Below, piece by piece: positions 1 to 9,476 of a DNA stretch of 64,000 bases. Position 1 is the first letter of the stretch. The number at the start of each line of letters is the position of its first letter. Made by a program: the position numbers and the translations under genes. The notes below the pieces were generated by a model. The model ran no database searches. It had not been told where the DNA came from and saw nothing but the letters and a program-made list of their open reading frames with translations. Source of the stretch: Flavobacterium sp. NG2 (GTDB lineage Bacteria; Bacteroidota; Bacteroidia; Flavobacteriales; Flavobacteriaceae); the NCBI RefSeq assembly GCF_034119845.1, contig NZ_CP139420.1, positions 908,001 to 972,000 on the forward strand, given 5' to 3'.

Positions 1-625
1 TCTTTATTTCACAATGAATTAAATGAATAGAGGTATAGGTATATCGGTAATTTTCCTTTAAATATAAATAAACATAGGAAACAAGAAAGATTAAACTATC
101 AAATAACCCTAGTATAAAAAATAAAATTTTAAAAGAATCTTTAGTTTTAATGAATAGAAATATTGTAGCAATAGCACCAACTTTAAAAATAGTATTAATG
201 ATAAAGTATACCGAGACTTTATTTAGACCAATAAATATCCAATGTGCATTTTGAGTTCGAGAAAAAAGCATTGCAAAAAGAGAAAGAAACAGTATTGTAT
301 TGTCTTTTATGTCATGGTATAAATGAACAAATCCAAAGAGTAAAATAAAGGAAGGTATTGTTAATATAAATTTTGTATTTATAACAGTTGAAATGTATTT
401 ACTAATAGCATTTGAATCAGATGCTAATTTACCTATTTGAACTGGTCCTAAAACGCTCCAAGAATAGTCATTTATTACTGAAATATAATTTATTAATGAT
501 AGAGAAATAGCAATTAGTCCATAATTAGTAATTCCAAAAATATTAATATAATATGGAATTAAAATTACAGGAAATAGAAAATTTATAAAATTAATGCCGA
601 AGCTTAGAAAGACGTTTTTAACCAA
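1..625 (-). CDS. Wzx-type polysaccharide flippase, N-terminal part (runs off window)
   Basis: The reverse strand is open from about 625 to the window edge. It reads as a hydrophobic protein with the N-terminal pattern of O-antigen or capsule flippases: a first membrane helix, then FPVILIPYYINIFGITNYGL, which resembles the conserved FPxxxIPYxxxxxGxxxYG segment of the Wzx/RfbX family. Several further membrane helices follow. Such proteins move undecaprenyl-linked repeat units across the inner membrane. No ATG is present at the right place; the best start is TTG at 625, directly after a terminator hairpin, so the start is uncertain. The C-terminal part is missing. Its position beside glycosyltransferases and a sugar-phosphate transferase supports the role. 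Confidence 0.72.
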   Translation of the reverse strand, partial: MVKNVFLSFGINFINFLFPVILIPYYINIFGITNYGLIAISLSLINYISVINDYSWSVLGPVQIGKLASDSNAISKYISTVINTKFILTIPSFILLFGFVHLYHDIKDNTILFLSLFAMLFSRTQNAHWIFIGLNKVSVYFIINTIFKVGAIATIFLFIKTKDSFKILFFILGLFDSLIFLVSYVYLYLKENYRYTYTSIHLIHCEIK

Positions 626-640
626 ACTAATTAAAATAAA

Positions 641-660
641 GGCTCCATTATTTTGGAGCC
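641..660 (-). terminator. Rho-independent terminator of the small lipoprotein gene
   Basis: GGCTCC and GGAGCC form a 6-bp stem around an 8-nt loop. Read on the minus strand it is followed by TTTATTTT, just after the stop of the lipoprotein gene at 670. The plus strand also has a T-run beyond the stem, so it could work both ways. It would separate the lipoprotein from the flippase. Confidence 0.7.
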
Positions 661-669
661 AAGTTTTTT

Positions 670-936
670 TTAAAGTGATTTATCAATAGCATCTTCTGGG
701 CTACCTTGAGGTGTCCACGAACCTGATTTATCATTTCTCATTGTAACACTTCCTGTTTCTGTGTCTAGAACAAATAAACAAACTTCACCTGTGTCAGTTC
801 TTTGAAGAACTGTCATTTGGTATTTTCCTTTATGATCTTTTTCAACAGATTTTTGTTGAGGTTCTTGACAAGAAATTACAAAAAGCGAAATAATAATTAT
901 AAAACTTATATTTTTCATATCTAAAATTTTTTTCAA
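670..936 (-). CDS. Small lipoprotein of unknown function
   Basis: Encodes 88 residues with a type II signal: a hydrophobic stretch ending FVISC, so the mature protein would start at Cys 23. The mature part is short and polar, with a YQMTVLQRTDTGEVCLFVLDTETG segment that reads like a two-strand beta unit. I do not recognise a family. A second ATG six codons downstream (918) gives a more typical lipoprotein N-terminus (MKNISF) and may be the true start. It is a single-gene unit ending at a clear terminator, and sits between the flippase and the divergent glycosyltransferase genes, but nothing ties it to polysaccharide synthesis. Confidence 0.65.
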   Translation of the reverse strand: MKKILDMKNISFIIIISLFVISCQEPQQKSVEKDHKGKYQMTVLQRTDTGEVCLFVLDTETGSVTMRNDKSGSWTPQGSPEDAIDKSL

Positions 937-1069
937 AAGTACTTTTTTTTTAAATATGAAATTATAAAACTAATATTTAAGATATCAATGAATTATTTCT
1001 TTTAATTAAAAGAGATTTTATTGTTTATTTTTACTTGTTTTAACTTATTAAAAGTATTTTATTTATATC

Positions 1070-2155
1070 ATGAAAATAGTTATTGATTTACGCTTAATTA
1101 ATGCATCAGGAATAGGAACTTACTTAAAAAACGTTATCCCAGGGATTTTAGGTTGTTTTAAACAAGTTATCGTATTGGGTAACAGTAATGAATTAAAAAA
1201 ATTTGAATGGTCTAAAAAAGTTGAAATAATTGAATTTAATGCTAAAATTTATTCATTGGAAGAACAATTATTATATCCCTTTATAATTCCTAAATGCGAT
1301 TTTTTTTGGAGTCCCCATTTTAATGTACCCTTATTGGGAACTAGAGCCAAAAAAAAAATTGTAACTATCCATGATGTAAACCATTTAGTTGGAGTTTCTC
1401 CGATTTCAAGAATTAAGAAGGTATATGCTTTTTTACTATTAAAAAAAGCAGTGAATAATTCAAGTATTATTTTTACAGTATCCCAATTTTCAAAAAGTGA
1501 AATAATTAAACATACAAAAGTCAATCCTAAAAAAATAAAAGTAGTTTATTGTGGAGTTGACGCTTCTTTTTATCAAAAAAAGACAATTGAGGACGGTTTT
1601 AAAGATTTTGAAGATTATATTTTATATGTAGGAAATATTAAACCACATAAAAACTTAATTGTTTTATTAAAGGCATATAATTCTCTATCTGAAGAGTTTA
1701 AATTAAAATATAAAATACTTATTGTCGGACAAAAAGAAGGATTTATAACTAAAGACAAACAAATTGATGAATTTATTATTACAAATAAGTTAGAAAAACA
1801 TATTGTTTTTACGGGTTATGTTGATGATTTAAATTTACCAAAATATTACCAACAAGCTGCTTTATTTGTTTTTCCTTCTTTGTATGAAGGTTTTGGATTG
1901 CCAGTATTAGAAGCTTTAGCTGCAAATACATTAGTGGTTAGTTCCAATGCGGCAAGTTTGAAAGAAGTAGGGGGAGAGTCAGTTGTATATTTTGACCCAA
2001 ATAATCCTACTGAATTAGCTGAAAAAATGGTAAATTGTTTGAATTCAGAGGATTTTAAAATTAGAATGAGTAAGTTCAGGGATGTTCAGTTAAAAAAATA
2101 CACTTGGTTAAACTCTATTAGTAATCATAAATTTGGATTTGAAAATATAAAATGA
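1070..2155 (+). CDS. GT4-family glycosyltransferase
   Basis: A 361-residue retaining glycosyltransferase of the GT-B fold. The N-terminus has MKIVIDLRLINASGIGTYL, in which SGIGTY is the usual acceptor-side glycine motif. The C-terminal half has YVGNIKPHKNL, then FPSLYEGFGLPVLEALA, the E-x7-E nucleotide-sugar motif of the Glycos_transf_1 domain, followed by VVSSNAASLKEVGG. It would add one sugar (mannose is common for this subgroup) to a lipid-linked surface polysaccharide at the cytoplasmic face of the membrane. It is the first of two GT4 genes in the same direction with a 77-bp gap. The exact sugar cannot be read from sequence. Confidence 0.85.
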   Translation: MKIVIDLRLINASGIGTYLKNVIPGILGCFKQVIVLGNSNELKKFEWSKKVEIIEFNAKIYSLEEQLLYPFIIPKCDFFWSPHFNVPLLGTRAKKKIVTIHDVNHLVGVSPISRIKKVYAFLLLKKAVNNSSIIFTVSQFSKSEIIKHTKVNPKKIKVVYCGVDASFYQKKTIEDGFKDFEDYILYVGNIKPHKNLIVLLKAYNSLSEEFKLKYKILIVGQKEGFITKDKQIDEFIITNKLEKHIVFTGYVDDLNLPKYYQQAALFVFPSLYEGFGLPVLEALAANTLVVSSNAASLKEVGGESVVYFDPNNPTELAEKMVNCLNSEDFKIRMSKFRDVQLKKYTWLNSISNHKFGFENIK

Positions 2156-2232
2156 TTTTTTATGTGGTTCAGTAAGTTTGTTTCCTTAAAAAACGTTTTT
2201 AAATTACCCAAAATTTCTACAATAAATTGTAA

Positions 2233-3357
2233 ATGAAAAAAGCATTAATAAGTGATTGGTATTATGTAAATGGAGGAGCAGAGAAGGTTATTCATTCTCT
2301 AAACAATGTATGGAATGACTTTGATCACTTTGCATTAATTGATTTTTTGTCAAAAGAGGATCGAGAATATATTCTCCAAGGTAAAAAAGTAACCACTAGT
2401 TTTATTCAAAAACTTCCAACAGCTAATAAAAATCACCGTAAATTTCTACAATTGTTTCCTTTAGCGATTGAACAATTCGATTTAACAGCTTATGATTTAG
2501 TATTAAGCTCTTCTTCTTCTATTGCAAAAGGTGTAATGACAAATTCTGACCAATTGCATATTTGTTATTGTCATTCACCTATGCGTTATGCTTGGGACTT
2601 GCAAAATCAATATTTACAAGATTCTGGATTTAATAAAGGGTTAAAAGGGAAATATGCTAAATATGTTTTAAAAAAAATGCGAATATGGGACTTACAAAAT
2701 GTAGGTCGTGTAAATCATTTTATTGCAAATTCTAAATTCATAGCCCAAAGAATAAAAAACATTTATAACCGGGAGTCTACCGTTATTTATCCACCTGTAG
2801 ATGTTGACTTTTTTAGTTTTAAAGAACAAAAAGAAGACTATTTTTTTACGGCTTCTCGTTTAGTTTCTTATAAAAAAACCGAATTAATTATTCAAGCCTT
2901 TAATGAATTGCCAGAATTAAAATTAGTTGTGGCAGGGGATGGCCCTGAATTTTTTAAGCTTCAAAAGATGGCCAAAAGTAATATTGAATTTTTAGGCTAT
3001 GTTGATAATTTTAAATTAAAGTCATATTTACAAAATGCCAAATGTTTTGTATTTGCTGCTGAAGAAGATTTTGGTATTATCCCTGTTGAAGCGCAATCTT
3101 GTGGAACCCCTGTAATTGCTTTAAAAAAAGGAGGTACATTAGAAACAGTTATTGAAGGAAAAACAGGTGTTTTTTTTAATGAACAAGCCTCGAAAATGAT
3201 TAGGGAAGCAGTAGTTGAATTTCAAAAAATAAATTTTGATTACAAATTCATTAGAGAACATGCTCTTCAATTTTCTAAAGATAGATTTGAAAAGGAAATG
3301 AAAAGTTTTATCGAAAAAAAATATATTGAACATATTAATTTAAAAAATCATATTTAA
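2233..3357 (+). CDS. GT4-family glycosyltransferase (WbaZ-like)
   Basis: Encodes 374 residues. The N-terminus has MKKALISDWYYVNGGAEKVI, the GGAE start typical of GT4 mannosyltransferase-like proteins. Further motifs are ICYCHSPMRYAWDL near residue 115, YPPVDVDFF, SRLVSYKKTEL and the E-x7-E site EEDFGIIPVEAQSCGTPV in the donor domain. This set is close to WbaZ-type enzymes that use GDP-mannose, though the donor is an inference. It is probably cotranscribed with the preceding GT4 gene, followed 59 bp later by a sugar-nucleotide enzyme with its own likely promoter. Confidence 0.85.
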   Translation: MKKALISDWYYVNGGAEKVIHSLNNVWNDFDHFALIDFLSKEDREYILQGKKVTTSFIQKLPTANKNHRKFLQLFPLAIEQFDLTAYDLVLSSSSSIAKGVMTNSDQLHICYCHSPMRYAWDLQNQYLQDSGFNKGLKGKYAKYVLKKMRIWDLQNVGRVNHFIANSKFIAQRIKNIYNRESTVIYPPVDVDFFSFKEQKEDYFFTASRLVSYKKTELIIQAFNELPELKLVVAGDGPEFFKLQKMAKSNIEFLGYVDNFKLKSYLQNAKCFVFAAEEDFGIIPVEAQSCGTPVIALKKGGTLETVIEGKTGVFFNEQASKMIREAVVEFQKINFDYKFIREHALQFSKDRFEKEMKSFIEKKYIEHINLKNHI

Positions 3358-3387
3358 TAAAGAGTTTTTTTCGTACCCCATTTAAGC

Positions 3388-3395
3388 TATATTTG
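3388..3395 (+). promoter_or_regulatory. Minus-7 box TATATTTG upstream of UDP-glucuronate decarboxylase gene
   Basis: TATATTTG matches the Bacteroidota TAnnTTTG consensus and lies 21 bp before the ATG at 3417. No clear TTG minus-33 element is seen at the usual spacing, so this is moderate evidence. Confidence 0.5.
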
Positions 3396-3416
3396 CCCAA
3401 TACAATATAGTCTATT

Positions 3417-4400
3417 ATGAAAAGAATACTTATAACAGGAGCTGCTGGGTTCTTAGGTTCACATTTATGCGATCGTTTTATCAAAGAGGGCTACAATGTT
3501 ATTGGGATGGATAATCTTATAACAGGTGACCTTAAAAACATTGAGCATTTATTCAAATTAGAGAATTTTGAATTCTATCATCATGATATCACGAAGTTTG
3601 TTCATATTCCCGGACAATTAGATTATATTTTACATTTTGCTTCACCGGCAAGTCCAATTGATTACTTGAAAATCCCTATTCAAACTTTAAAAGTAGGTTC
3701 GTTAGGAACACATAATCTTCTCGGATTAGCTCGTGTGAAAAAAGCCAGAATTTTGATTGCTTCAACTTCAGAAATTTATGGAGATCCATTAGTTCATCCT
3801 CAAACAGAGGAATACTATGGTAATGTAAACACCATAGGACCAAGAGGTGTATATGATGAAGCCAAACGTTTTCAAGAATCTATTACTATGGCGTATCATA
3901 CTTTTCATGGTGTAGAAACACGAATCGTTCGAATTTTCAATACTTACGGGCCTAGAATGCGCCTCAATGATGGACGTGTAATTCCTGCCTTTATTGGTCA
4001 AGCACTTAGAGGAGAAGATTTAACTATTTTTGGTGACGGTATGCAAACACGTTCTTTTTGTTATGTTGATGACCAGGTCGAAGGTATTTTTAGATTGCTA
4101 CATTCTGATTATGTATATCCTGTAAACATTGGAAACCCAGATGAAATTACAATTAAAGATTTTGCTGAGGAGATTATTAAATTAACAGGTACCAATCAAA
4201 AAATTGTATATCACCCCTTACCAATAAACGATCCTTTACAACGTCAACCGGACACTTCAAAAGCCAAAGAATTATTAGGCTGGGAAGCCAAGGTTAATAG
4301 AGCCGAAGGAATGAAAATCACCTACGAATATTTCAAAGCTTTACCCAAAGAAGAATTATTAAAGGAAGAACACAAAGATTTTTCAGATTATATAAAATAA
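3417..4400 (+). CDS. UDP-glucuronate decarboxylase (UDP-xylose synthase-like SDR)
   Basis: Encodes 327 residues of the extended SDR type. [12 protein letters not shown] at residues 6-17 is the GxxGxxG NAD-binding loop. [15 protein letters not shown] and [29 protein letters not shown] match UDP-xylose synthases closely, and [10 protein letters not shown] plus YDEAKR supply the Thr/Ser and YxxxK catalytic residues. These enzymes oxidise UDP-glucuronate and decarboxylate it to UDP-xylose. It sits between glycosyltransferases and a polyprenyl sugar transferase, so it probably feeds a pentose or 4-keto intermediate to this surface polysaccharide. A general NAD-dependent epimerase is the alternative. 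Confidence 0.85.
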   Translation: MKRILITGAAGFLGSHLCDRFIKEGYNVIGMDNLITGDLKNIEHLFKLENFEFYHHDITKFVHIPGQLDYILHFASPASPIDYLKIPIQTLKVGSLGTHNLLGLARVKKARILIASTSEIYGDPLVHPQTEEYYGNVNTIGPRGVYDEAKRFQESITMAYHTFHGVETRIVRIFNTYGPRMRLNDGRVIPAFIGQALRGEDLTIFGDGMQTRSFCYVDDQVEGIFRLLHSDYVYPVNIGNPDEITIKDFAEEIIKLTGTNQKIVYHPLPINDPLQRQPDTSKAKELLGWEAKVNRAEGMKITYEYFKALPKEELLKEEHKDFSDYIK

Positions 4401-4535
4401 TATCGTCAAAAGCTCGTTTAACATAATTATTTGTTAATTTATTTAAATGTCTATGATCAGAAAAATACACTTTCCTTTTTTCTTTGAGTTTTTTAGTTGC
4501 TATTCAAATAATTTTTTTTGAAAAAACCGTTATAA

Positions 4536-5888
4536 TTGAAAACTAAAACTGGAAGATATTCAGGTTACATACGACCTTTTTCATGCTTATTAGACTTGAT
4601 TACCATCAATGTTTTATCAGCATACATTTCAGGTATTCCTATTTTTGAAAATTTCTATGCCTTCTTCATGACTTTGTCATGGTTTGTAATAGCTTTACAA
4701 TTAGGTTTTTATGAGGTTTATAGGTATACAAAAGTAATTTCTATTCTGAATTGCGCATTAAAACAAGCTTTTTTATTTACAGTAAGTTGCTTAGCGTTAG
4801 CTTTTTATTATACTCAAGATTTAAGCTTTAATAGAGTATTGTTTTTTTCAATTTCCTCTATTACATTAATACTCATTTTTAAATTATTTATTTATTTCTT
4901 TTTAAGAAAGTTTCGTCTTTTATTTAAAGGCAATTTTAGGAGAGTATTATTGATAGGAAGACAAAAGAATATTGAACCTTTACAGCATTTTTTTGAGGAT
5001 AATCCAGATTATGGTTATGAATTAGTAAAAATTTTTAATCTAGATTCTAATAAATCTGAAAAATTAAAAGAGTTTTTTCTATTTGTAAACGATAATCGAA
5101 TCGATGAAATTTATTGTTCTTTAGTAGATTTAACGACTAAGGAAATTAATGAATTTATTTATTTTGCTGATAATAATTTAAAAACATTGAAGTTTATTCC
5201 AGATGAAAAAAGACTCTTATCATTAAATGCAAATTTCGAGTATTATGATACGATTCCTGTAATACCCCAAAGAGTTATTTCATTAGACGATCCAATAAAT
5301 AAAATTGGGAAGCGTATTTTTGATATTGTTTTTTCATTATTCATTATAGTTGGAATAATGTCTTGGTTAATTCCAATAATTGCTTTTTGGATTAAAATGG
5401 AAAGTAAAGGACCTATCTTTTTTAAACAAATAAGAAAAGGATTGAATAATGAAGAGTTTGTTTGTTACAAATTTCGATCTATGAAAATTAATAAAACTGC
5501 TGATATCAATCAGGTTTCTAAAAATGATCCTAGAATAACTAAAGTAGGGAAATTTATTCGCAAGACAAGTATTGATGAATTACCACAATTTTTCAATGTT
5601 TTACTAGGAGATATGTCTGTTGTAGGGCCAAGACCTCATATGGTTAGTCATTCTAATATGTATGCTGAACGAATCGATAAATTTATGGTTCGTCATTTTA
5701 TAGTACCAGGAATTACTGGCTTAGCACAAACTAAGGGGTATAGAGGAGAGGTTGAAAAAGATGAAGACATAATCAATAGAGTAAAATTTGATATATATTA
5801 TATTGAAAATTGGTCTTTATTTTTGGATTTAAAAATTATTTTCCAAACAGTAGTTAATATAATAAGTGGAGACGAAAAAGCATATTAA
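4536..5888 (+). CDS. Polyprenyl-phosphate glycosyl-1-phosphate transferase (WcaJ/PssY-type)
   Basis: Encodes 450 residues. Four hydrophobic helices fill about residues 15-125, then a cytoplasmic nucleotide-binding-like region, another membrane helix (about 268-290) and the C-terminal bacterial sugar transferase domain. Diagnostic motifs are KRIFDIVFS, GPIFFKQIR, CYKFRSM, DPRITKVGKFIRKTSIDELPQF and GDMSVVGPRP. Enzymes of this type start repeat-unit synthesis by moving sugar-1-phosphate from UDP-sugar to undecaprenyl phosphate. The start is TTG at 4536; no better ATG precedes the first helix. Its stop directly abuts the next ATG, so the two are translationally linked. Confidence 0.9.
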   Translation: MKTKTGRYSGYIRPFSCLLDLITINVLSAYISGIPIFENFYAFFMTLSWFVIALQLGFYEVYRYTKVISILNCALKQAFLFTVSCLALAFYYTQDLSFNRVLFFSISSITLILIFKLFIYFFLRKFRLLFKGNFRRVLLIGRQKNIEPLQHFFEDNPDYGYELVKIFNLDSNKSEKLKEFFLFVNDNRIDEIYCSLVDLTTKEINEFIYFADNNLKTLKFIPDEKRLLSLNANFEYYDTIPVIPQRVISLDDPINKIGKRIFDIVFSLFIIVGIMSWLIPIIAFWIKMESKGPIFFKQIRKGLNNEEFVCYKFRSMKINKTADINQVSKNDPRITKVGKFIRKTSIDELPQFFNVLLGDMSVVGPRPHMVSHSNMYAERIDKFMVRHFIVPGITGLAQTKGYRGEVEKDEDIINRVKFDIYYIENWSLFLDLKIIFQTVVNIISGDEKAY

Positions 5889-6668
5889 ATGAGCAATTTA
5901 GTTTCTATAATAATTCCAACATTCAATTCTGAAAAATTTATTACAGAGGCAATTGAGTCTGTTCAAAACCAAACTTTTACTAATTGGGAAATTATCTTAG
6001 TCGATGATGCATCAACAGACAGTACAGTTGAAATAATTAACAAAATCATTAATACAGACTCTAGAATACATTTGCATCAATTGGAGGCTAATTCTGGCAC
6101 TGGAGTAGCTCGAAATAAGGCGTTATCGTATGCTAAAGGACGTTATATAGCATTTTTAGATGCAGATGATTTATGGCTGCCTGAAAAACTCCAAAAACAA
6201 CTTGATTTTTTGGTTCAAAAAAGAATCCCTTTTACATTTTCTTCCTATGATTGTATAGATGAAGAGGGCAATTCCTTACTGAAAAGGGTGAATCCGCCTC
6301 AAAATATGACCTATAGACAATTGTTTTTCTGTAATTATGTAGGCAATCTAACAGGGATTTATGACACACAATTTTTTGGTAAAATTCCTATTTCGTCCAT
6401 TAGAAAACGTCAAGATTGGATGCATTGGCTTACAATTTTAAAAAAAATTAAAAAAGCACAAGCCTTGCCTGAAAGTTTGGCTTATTATCGAGTAAGACAA
6501 AATTCGATTTCGGCTTCCAAATTTGATTTGGTCAAACATAATTTTGCTGTTTATAAACAATATCACGGATTCAATTGGTTTTTGGCCCTTGGTTGTATGT
6601 CGGTGTTTTTATTTACGCAATTAGTAATAAAACCATTTTATATTAAGCAGTTGCCAATTCAGAAGTAA
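5889..6668 (+). CDS. GT2-family glycosyltransferase
   Basis: A 259-residue GT-A enzyme. VSIIIPTFNSEKFITEAI begins the fold, VDDASTD holds the first Asp pair, NSGTGVARNKAL and FLDADDLW give the DxD-type metal and nucleotide site. The C-terminal end is hydrophobic (about residues 230-250), suggesting membrane contact. It begins at the base after the sugar transferase stop. Its 3 prime end overlaps the convergent CapK-like gene by 26 bp. The role is addition of a later sugar in the repeat unit; the specificity is unknown. Confidence 0.87.
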   Translation: MSNLVSIIIPTFNSEKFITEAIESVQNQTFTNWEIILVDDASTDSTVEIINKIINTDSRIHLHQLEANSGTGVARNKALSYAKGRYIAFLDADDLWLPEKLQKQLDFLVQKRIPFTFSSYDCIDEEGNSLLKRVNPPQNMTYRQLFFCNYVGNLTGIYDTQFFGKIPISSIRKRQDWMHWLTILKKIKKAQALPESLAYYRVRQNSISASKFDLVKHNFAVYKQYHGFNWFLALGCMSVFLFTQLVIKPFYIKQLPIQK

Positions 6669-7962
6669 ATTGCTTTAATTTTCCTCTTTTATTTCTTTTT
6701 AAGGACGTTTTCCGAATAAAATTAAATTTCAAATTGGGTTCCAAATAGGAAATAATTGCCGCTTGTATTTTCTCAACCTGGGGTTGACTTAAGGGATAGT
6801 CGCTAATATAATTAACATCAAAACTATCTGTTTGAGTTTGAGTTATGGTAAATTCTTTTACATTACCATCATCTTCAATAATACTCTTGGTAACATAGTA
6901 AAAAATCAAACCCGGTGATTTTTTTCCACTAGGTAAGAGCGCCACATCATTAGTTCTCCCTATTAATTTTTTAAGGATTGGTTTTTCTAATGTACTTTTT
7001 TCATCTAAAATCCCGATATCACCAATATCATATCGAATGAAAGGATGGGCTTTATTAAACAAAGATGTAATTACAATACGACCTTCAGAACCATAGGGTA
7101 AAACCTTATTGTTCTCATCTAAAATTTCAATAAAGAGTGTTTCAGAGTTGATTTGCCATTCACCATTGGTGTTTTGAAAAGCAATTAAATCTAATTCTGA
7201 TGCTCCATATTCATTTACAATCGGAATGCCTAGCTGTTTTTCTAATAGTATTTTATCTTCTTCAAACAGCATCTCAGAAGTTACCATGCAAACTTTTAAA
7301 CTAGGACAAAGATCCTTTAGAATAATATTTTTCTTTTGTAAAAATTTAGCAAATAAAACTATGGAACTTGTGTATCCATTGATATAATCAAATTTTTTGG
7401 TTTTAAATTTGGTTAAAAATTCATTTAAAACTTCATCAGACAAATTAAAAACAGAAAAACGATAACGACGACTCAAAAAATCTTTGAAACGTTCTTTACT
7501 ATGACCTAAGAAATCTTTTGGAATACCATAAAAACGGGCTTGATAGGAGGTGTTAAGGTTAATGTCATACCATCCAAAACGCATGAAATTTGAAGCCCAA
7601 GTCAAGGCATGGCAATATTTATCTTTGGCAAAAATAAAAGGAGTCCCACTAGATCCTGAGGTTTTATTCAAATAAATTGCATTTACTGAATAGTTTTTAG
7701 AGAGTCTATTTTTTAATGGCTGTTGAAGGTTTTTCTTGTTCAAAACAGGAAGCGTTTCCCAGTTTTCAGCTGTTGATGCACCTGCCAGTTTTTTGTAAAA
7801 AGGGTTATTCTTTAGATGGAAATCAACAATTGTTTTTTTTTGATTTTCAATAAAAACAGTTTTTTCTCTTTCAGAAAGGTTAACAATTTTTTCCAAATCA
7901 GCTTTGGCTTTCTTTATAGGAAAGCGATTGAGTCGAAGCGATAAATCAAAAAGTGAAAACAT
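6643..7962 (-). CDS. CapK-like adenylate-forming enzyme (phenylacetate-CoA ligase superfamily)
   Basis: Encodes 439 residues. NKTSGSSGTPF near residue 100 is the phosphate-binding loop of ANL adenylating enzymes, and NEYGASELDLIAFQ, GEGRIVIT-like PYGSEGRIVITS and HPFIRYDIGDIG are the later adenylation motifs of the phenylacetate-CoA ligase and CapK branch. Proteins of this kind are common at capsule loci; their substrate is generally unknown. The gene runs against the glycosyltransferases and shares 26 bp of 3 prime end with the GT2 gene. A possible TAnnTTTG box lies on the minus strand at 7987-7980. Confidence 0.8.
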   Translation of the reverse strand: MFSLFDLSLRLNRFPIKKAKADLEKIVNLSEREKTVFIENQKKTIVDFHLKNNPFYKKLAGASTAENWETLPVLNKKNLQQPLKNRLSKNYSVNAIYLNKTSGSSGTPFIFAKDKYCHALTWASNFMRFGWYDINLNTSYQARFYGIPKDFLGHSKERFKDFLSRRYRFSVFNLSDEVLNEFLTKFKTKKFDYINGYTSSIVLFAKFLQKKNIILKDLCPSLKVCMVTSEMLFEEDKILLEKQLGIPIVNEYGASELDLIAFQNTNGEWQINSETLFIEILDENNKVLPYGSEGRIVITSLFNKAHPFIRYDIGDIGILDEKSTLEKPILKKLIGRTNDVALLPSGKKSPGLIFYYVTKSIIEDDGNVKEFTITQTQTDSFDVNYISDYPLSQPQVEKIQAAIISYLEPNLKFNFIRKTSLKRNKRGKLKQFTSELATA

Positions 7963-7979
7963 TAGGACATTTGTTTCAT

Positions 7980-7987
7980 CAAAAATA
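7980..7987 (-). promoter_or_regulatory. Possible minus-7 box for the CapK-like gene
   Basis: On the minus strand this reads TATTTTTG, a TAnnTTTG match 18 bp before the ATG at 7962. No minus-33 element is visible. Confidence 0.4.
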
Positions 7988-8062
7988 GTACTAAACTATC
8001 TAGTAAATAGTGCGTAAATGATAATTTTTTAAAATTAATTCTAATTTCCATTCAAAACCAAT

Positions 8063-8070
8063 TATTTTTG
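8063..8070 (+). promoter_or_regulatory. Possible minus-7 box for purD
   Basis: TATTTTTG matches TAnnTTTG and lies 43 bp before the purD ATG. No clear minus-33 element. Confidence 0.42.
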
Positions 8071-8113
8071 CACCATCATTTAAAAAATGAAATAATCTAT
8101 AAAAATACAACAG

Positions 8114-9388
8114 ATGACTATTTTACTATTAGGCTCAGGAGGAAGAGAACATGCATTTGCATGGAAAATGATTCAAAGTCCACTTTGTGATACGCTATAT
8201 GTAGCACCAGGAAATGCAGGAACTGCTTCTATTGCAACAAATGTGGCTATTAGCCCAACTGATTTTGACGCTATTAAATCTTTAGTTCTAGATAAAAAAA
8301 TAGACATGGTTGTTGTAGGACCAGAAGATCCTTTGGTTAAAGGGGTTTTTGATTTTTTCAAAAATGATGACCAGTTGGCACATATTCCAGTGATTGGACC
8401 GTCAAAAATTGGTGCTCAATTAGAAGGAAGTAAAGAGTTTGCTAAAGAATTTTTAGTAAAACACAACATACCAACGGCTGCTTACGATAGTTTTACAGCT
8501 GAAACAGTAGAGGAAGGATGTGCGTTCCTTTCGACTTTAAAACCACCTTTTGTTTTAAAAGCGGATGGATTAGCAGCAGGAAAAGGCGTTTTAATTATTC
8601 AAGATTTGGCCGAAGCACAAGAGGAGTTGAGAAACATGCTTGTAGGTCAAAAATTTGGTGCCGCTAGTTCAAAAGTGGTTATCGAAGAATTCTTGGATGG
8701 AATAGAATTAAGCTGTTTTGTACTTACAGACGGAAAAAGTTATAAAATCTTACCTACTGCCAAAGATTACAAACGTATTGGTGAAGGCGATACAGGATTG
8801 AATACAGGTGGTATGGGAGCCGTTTCTCCAGTACCTTATGTTGATGCTGTGTTGATGGAAAAAATTGAAACACGAATCGTAAAACCTACTATCGAAGGTT
8901 TCCAGAAAGATGGAATCGAATACAAAGGGTTTGTTTTCATTGGTTTGATCAATGTTAACAACGAACCTATCGTAATTGAATACAATGTTAGAATGGGTGA
9001 CCCAGAAACCGAAGTGGTAATTCCAAGATTGAAAACCGATTTAGTAGAGTTATTTTTGGCTGTATCCAATGAAAAGTTAGACCAAATTTCACTTGAAGTG
9101 GATGAAAGAAGTGCTACAACAGTGATGTTAGTCTCTGGTGGTTACCCTGAAGATTTTGAAAAAGGAAAAGTGATGACTGGATTTGATACTATCACAGATT
9201 CGATTGTATTCCATGCAGGAACAAAATTAGAAGGGAATGATGTAGTGACTAACGGTGGACGTGTCATGGCCATTACTTCTTATGGAGCTACTTTCCCAGA
9301 GGCTTTAGCCAAATCGTATAAAAACATCGAAAAAATTCATTTTGATAAGATGAATTTCAGAAAAGATATAGGGAACGACTTATTGTAA
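8114..9388 (+). CDS. purD: Phosphoribosylamine-glycine ligase
   Basis: A 424-residue ATP-grasp enzyme that joins phosphoribosylamine and glycine with ATP, the second step of de novo purine synthesis, in the cytoplasm. MTILLLGSGGREHAFAWK is the signature N-terminus, GSKEFAKEFL and KADGLAAGKGV form the ATP-grasp region, and EYNVRMGDPETE is the metal-binding signature. Length is normal. It appears to be a single-gene unit with a strong terminator 7 bp after the stop. Confidence 0.97.
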   Translation: MTILLLGSGGREHAFAWKMIQSPLCDTLYVAPGNAGTASIATNVAISPTDFDAIKSLVLDKKIDMVVVGPEDPLVKGVFDFFKNDDQLAHIPVIGPSKIGAQLEGSKEFAKEFLVKHNIPTAAYDSFTAETVEEGCAFLSTLKPPFVLKADGLAAGKGVLIIQDLAEAQEELRNMLVGQKFGAASSKVVIEEFLDGIELSCFVLTDGKSYKILPTAKDYKRIGEGDTGLNTGGMGAVSPVPYVDAVLMEKIETRIVKPTIEGFQKDGIEYKGFVFIGLINVNNEPIVIEYNVRMGDPETEVVIPRLKTDLVELFLAVSNEKLDQISLEVDERSATTVMLVSGGYPEDFEKGKVMTGFDTITDSIVFHAGTKLEGNDVVTNGGRVMAITSYGATFPEALAKSYKNIEKIHFDKMNFRKDIGNDLL

Positions 9389-9394
9389 CCCCAT

Positions 9395-9436
9395 AAAAAA
9401 ATCCTCAATCTAATTATTTATGATTGAGGATTTTTT
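9395..9436. terminator. Bidirectional terminator between purD and a small membrane protein gene
   Basis: AATCCTCAATC pairs with GATTGAGGATT around an AT loop, with A-runs before and T-runs after, so it can stop transcription from both sides. Confidence 0.85.
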
Positions 9437-9476
9437 AAATTCAAGAACTATTATTACCAATAGTAATCTTGATATA

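Noticed and set aside
8041..8113. Purine riboswitch before purD
   Set aside because: The leader is too short after the promoter box and has no aptamer-like pairing.
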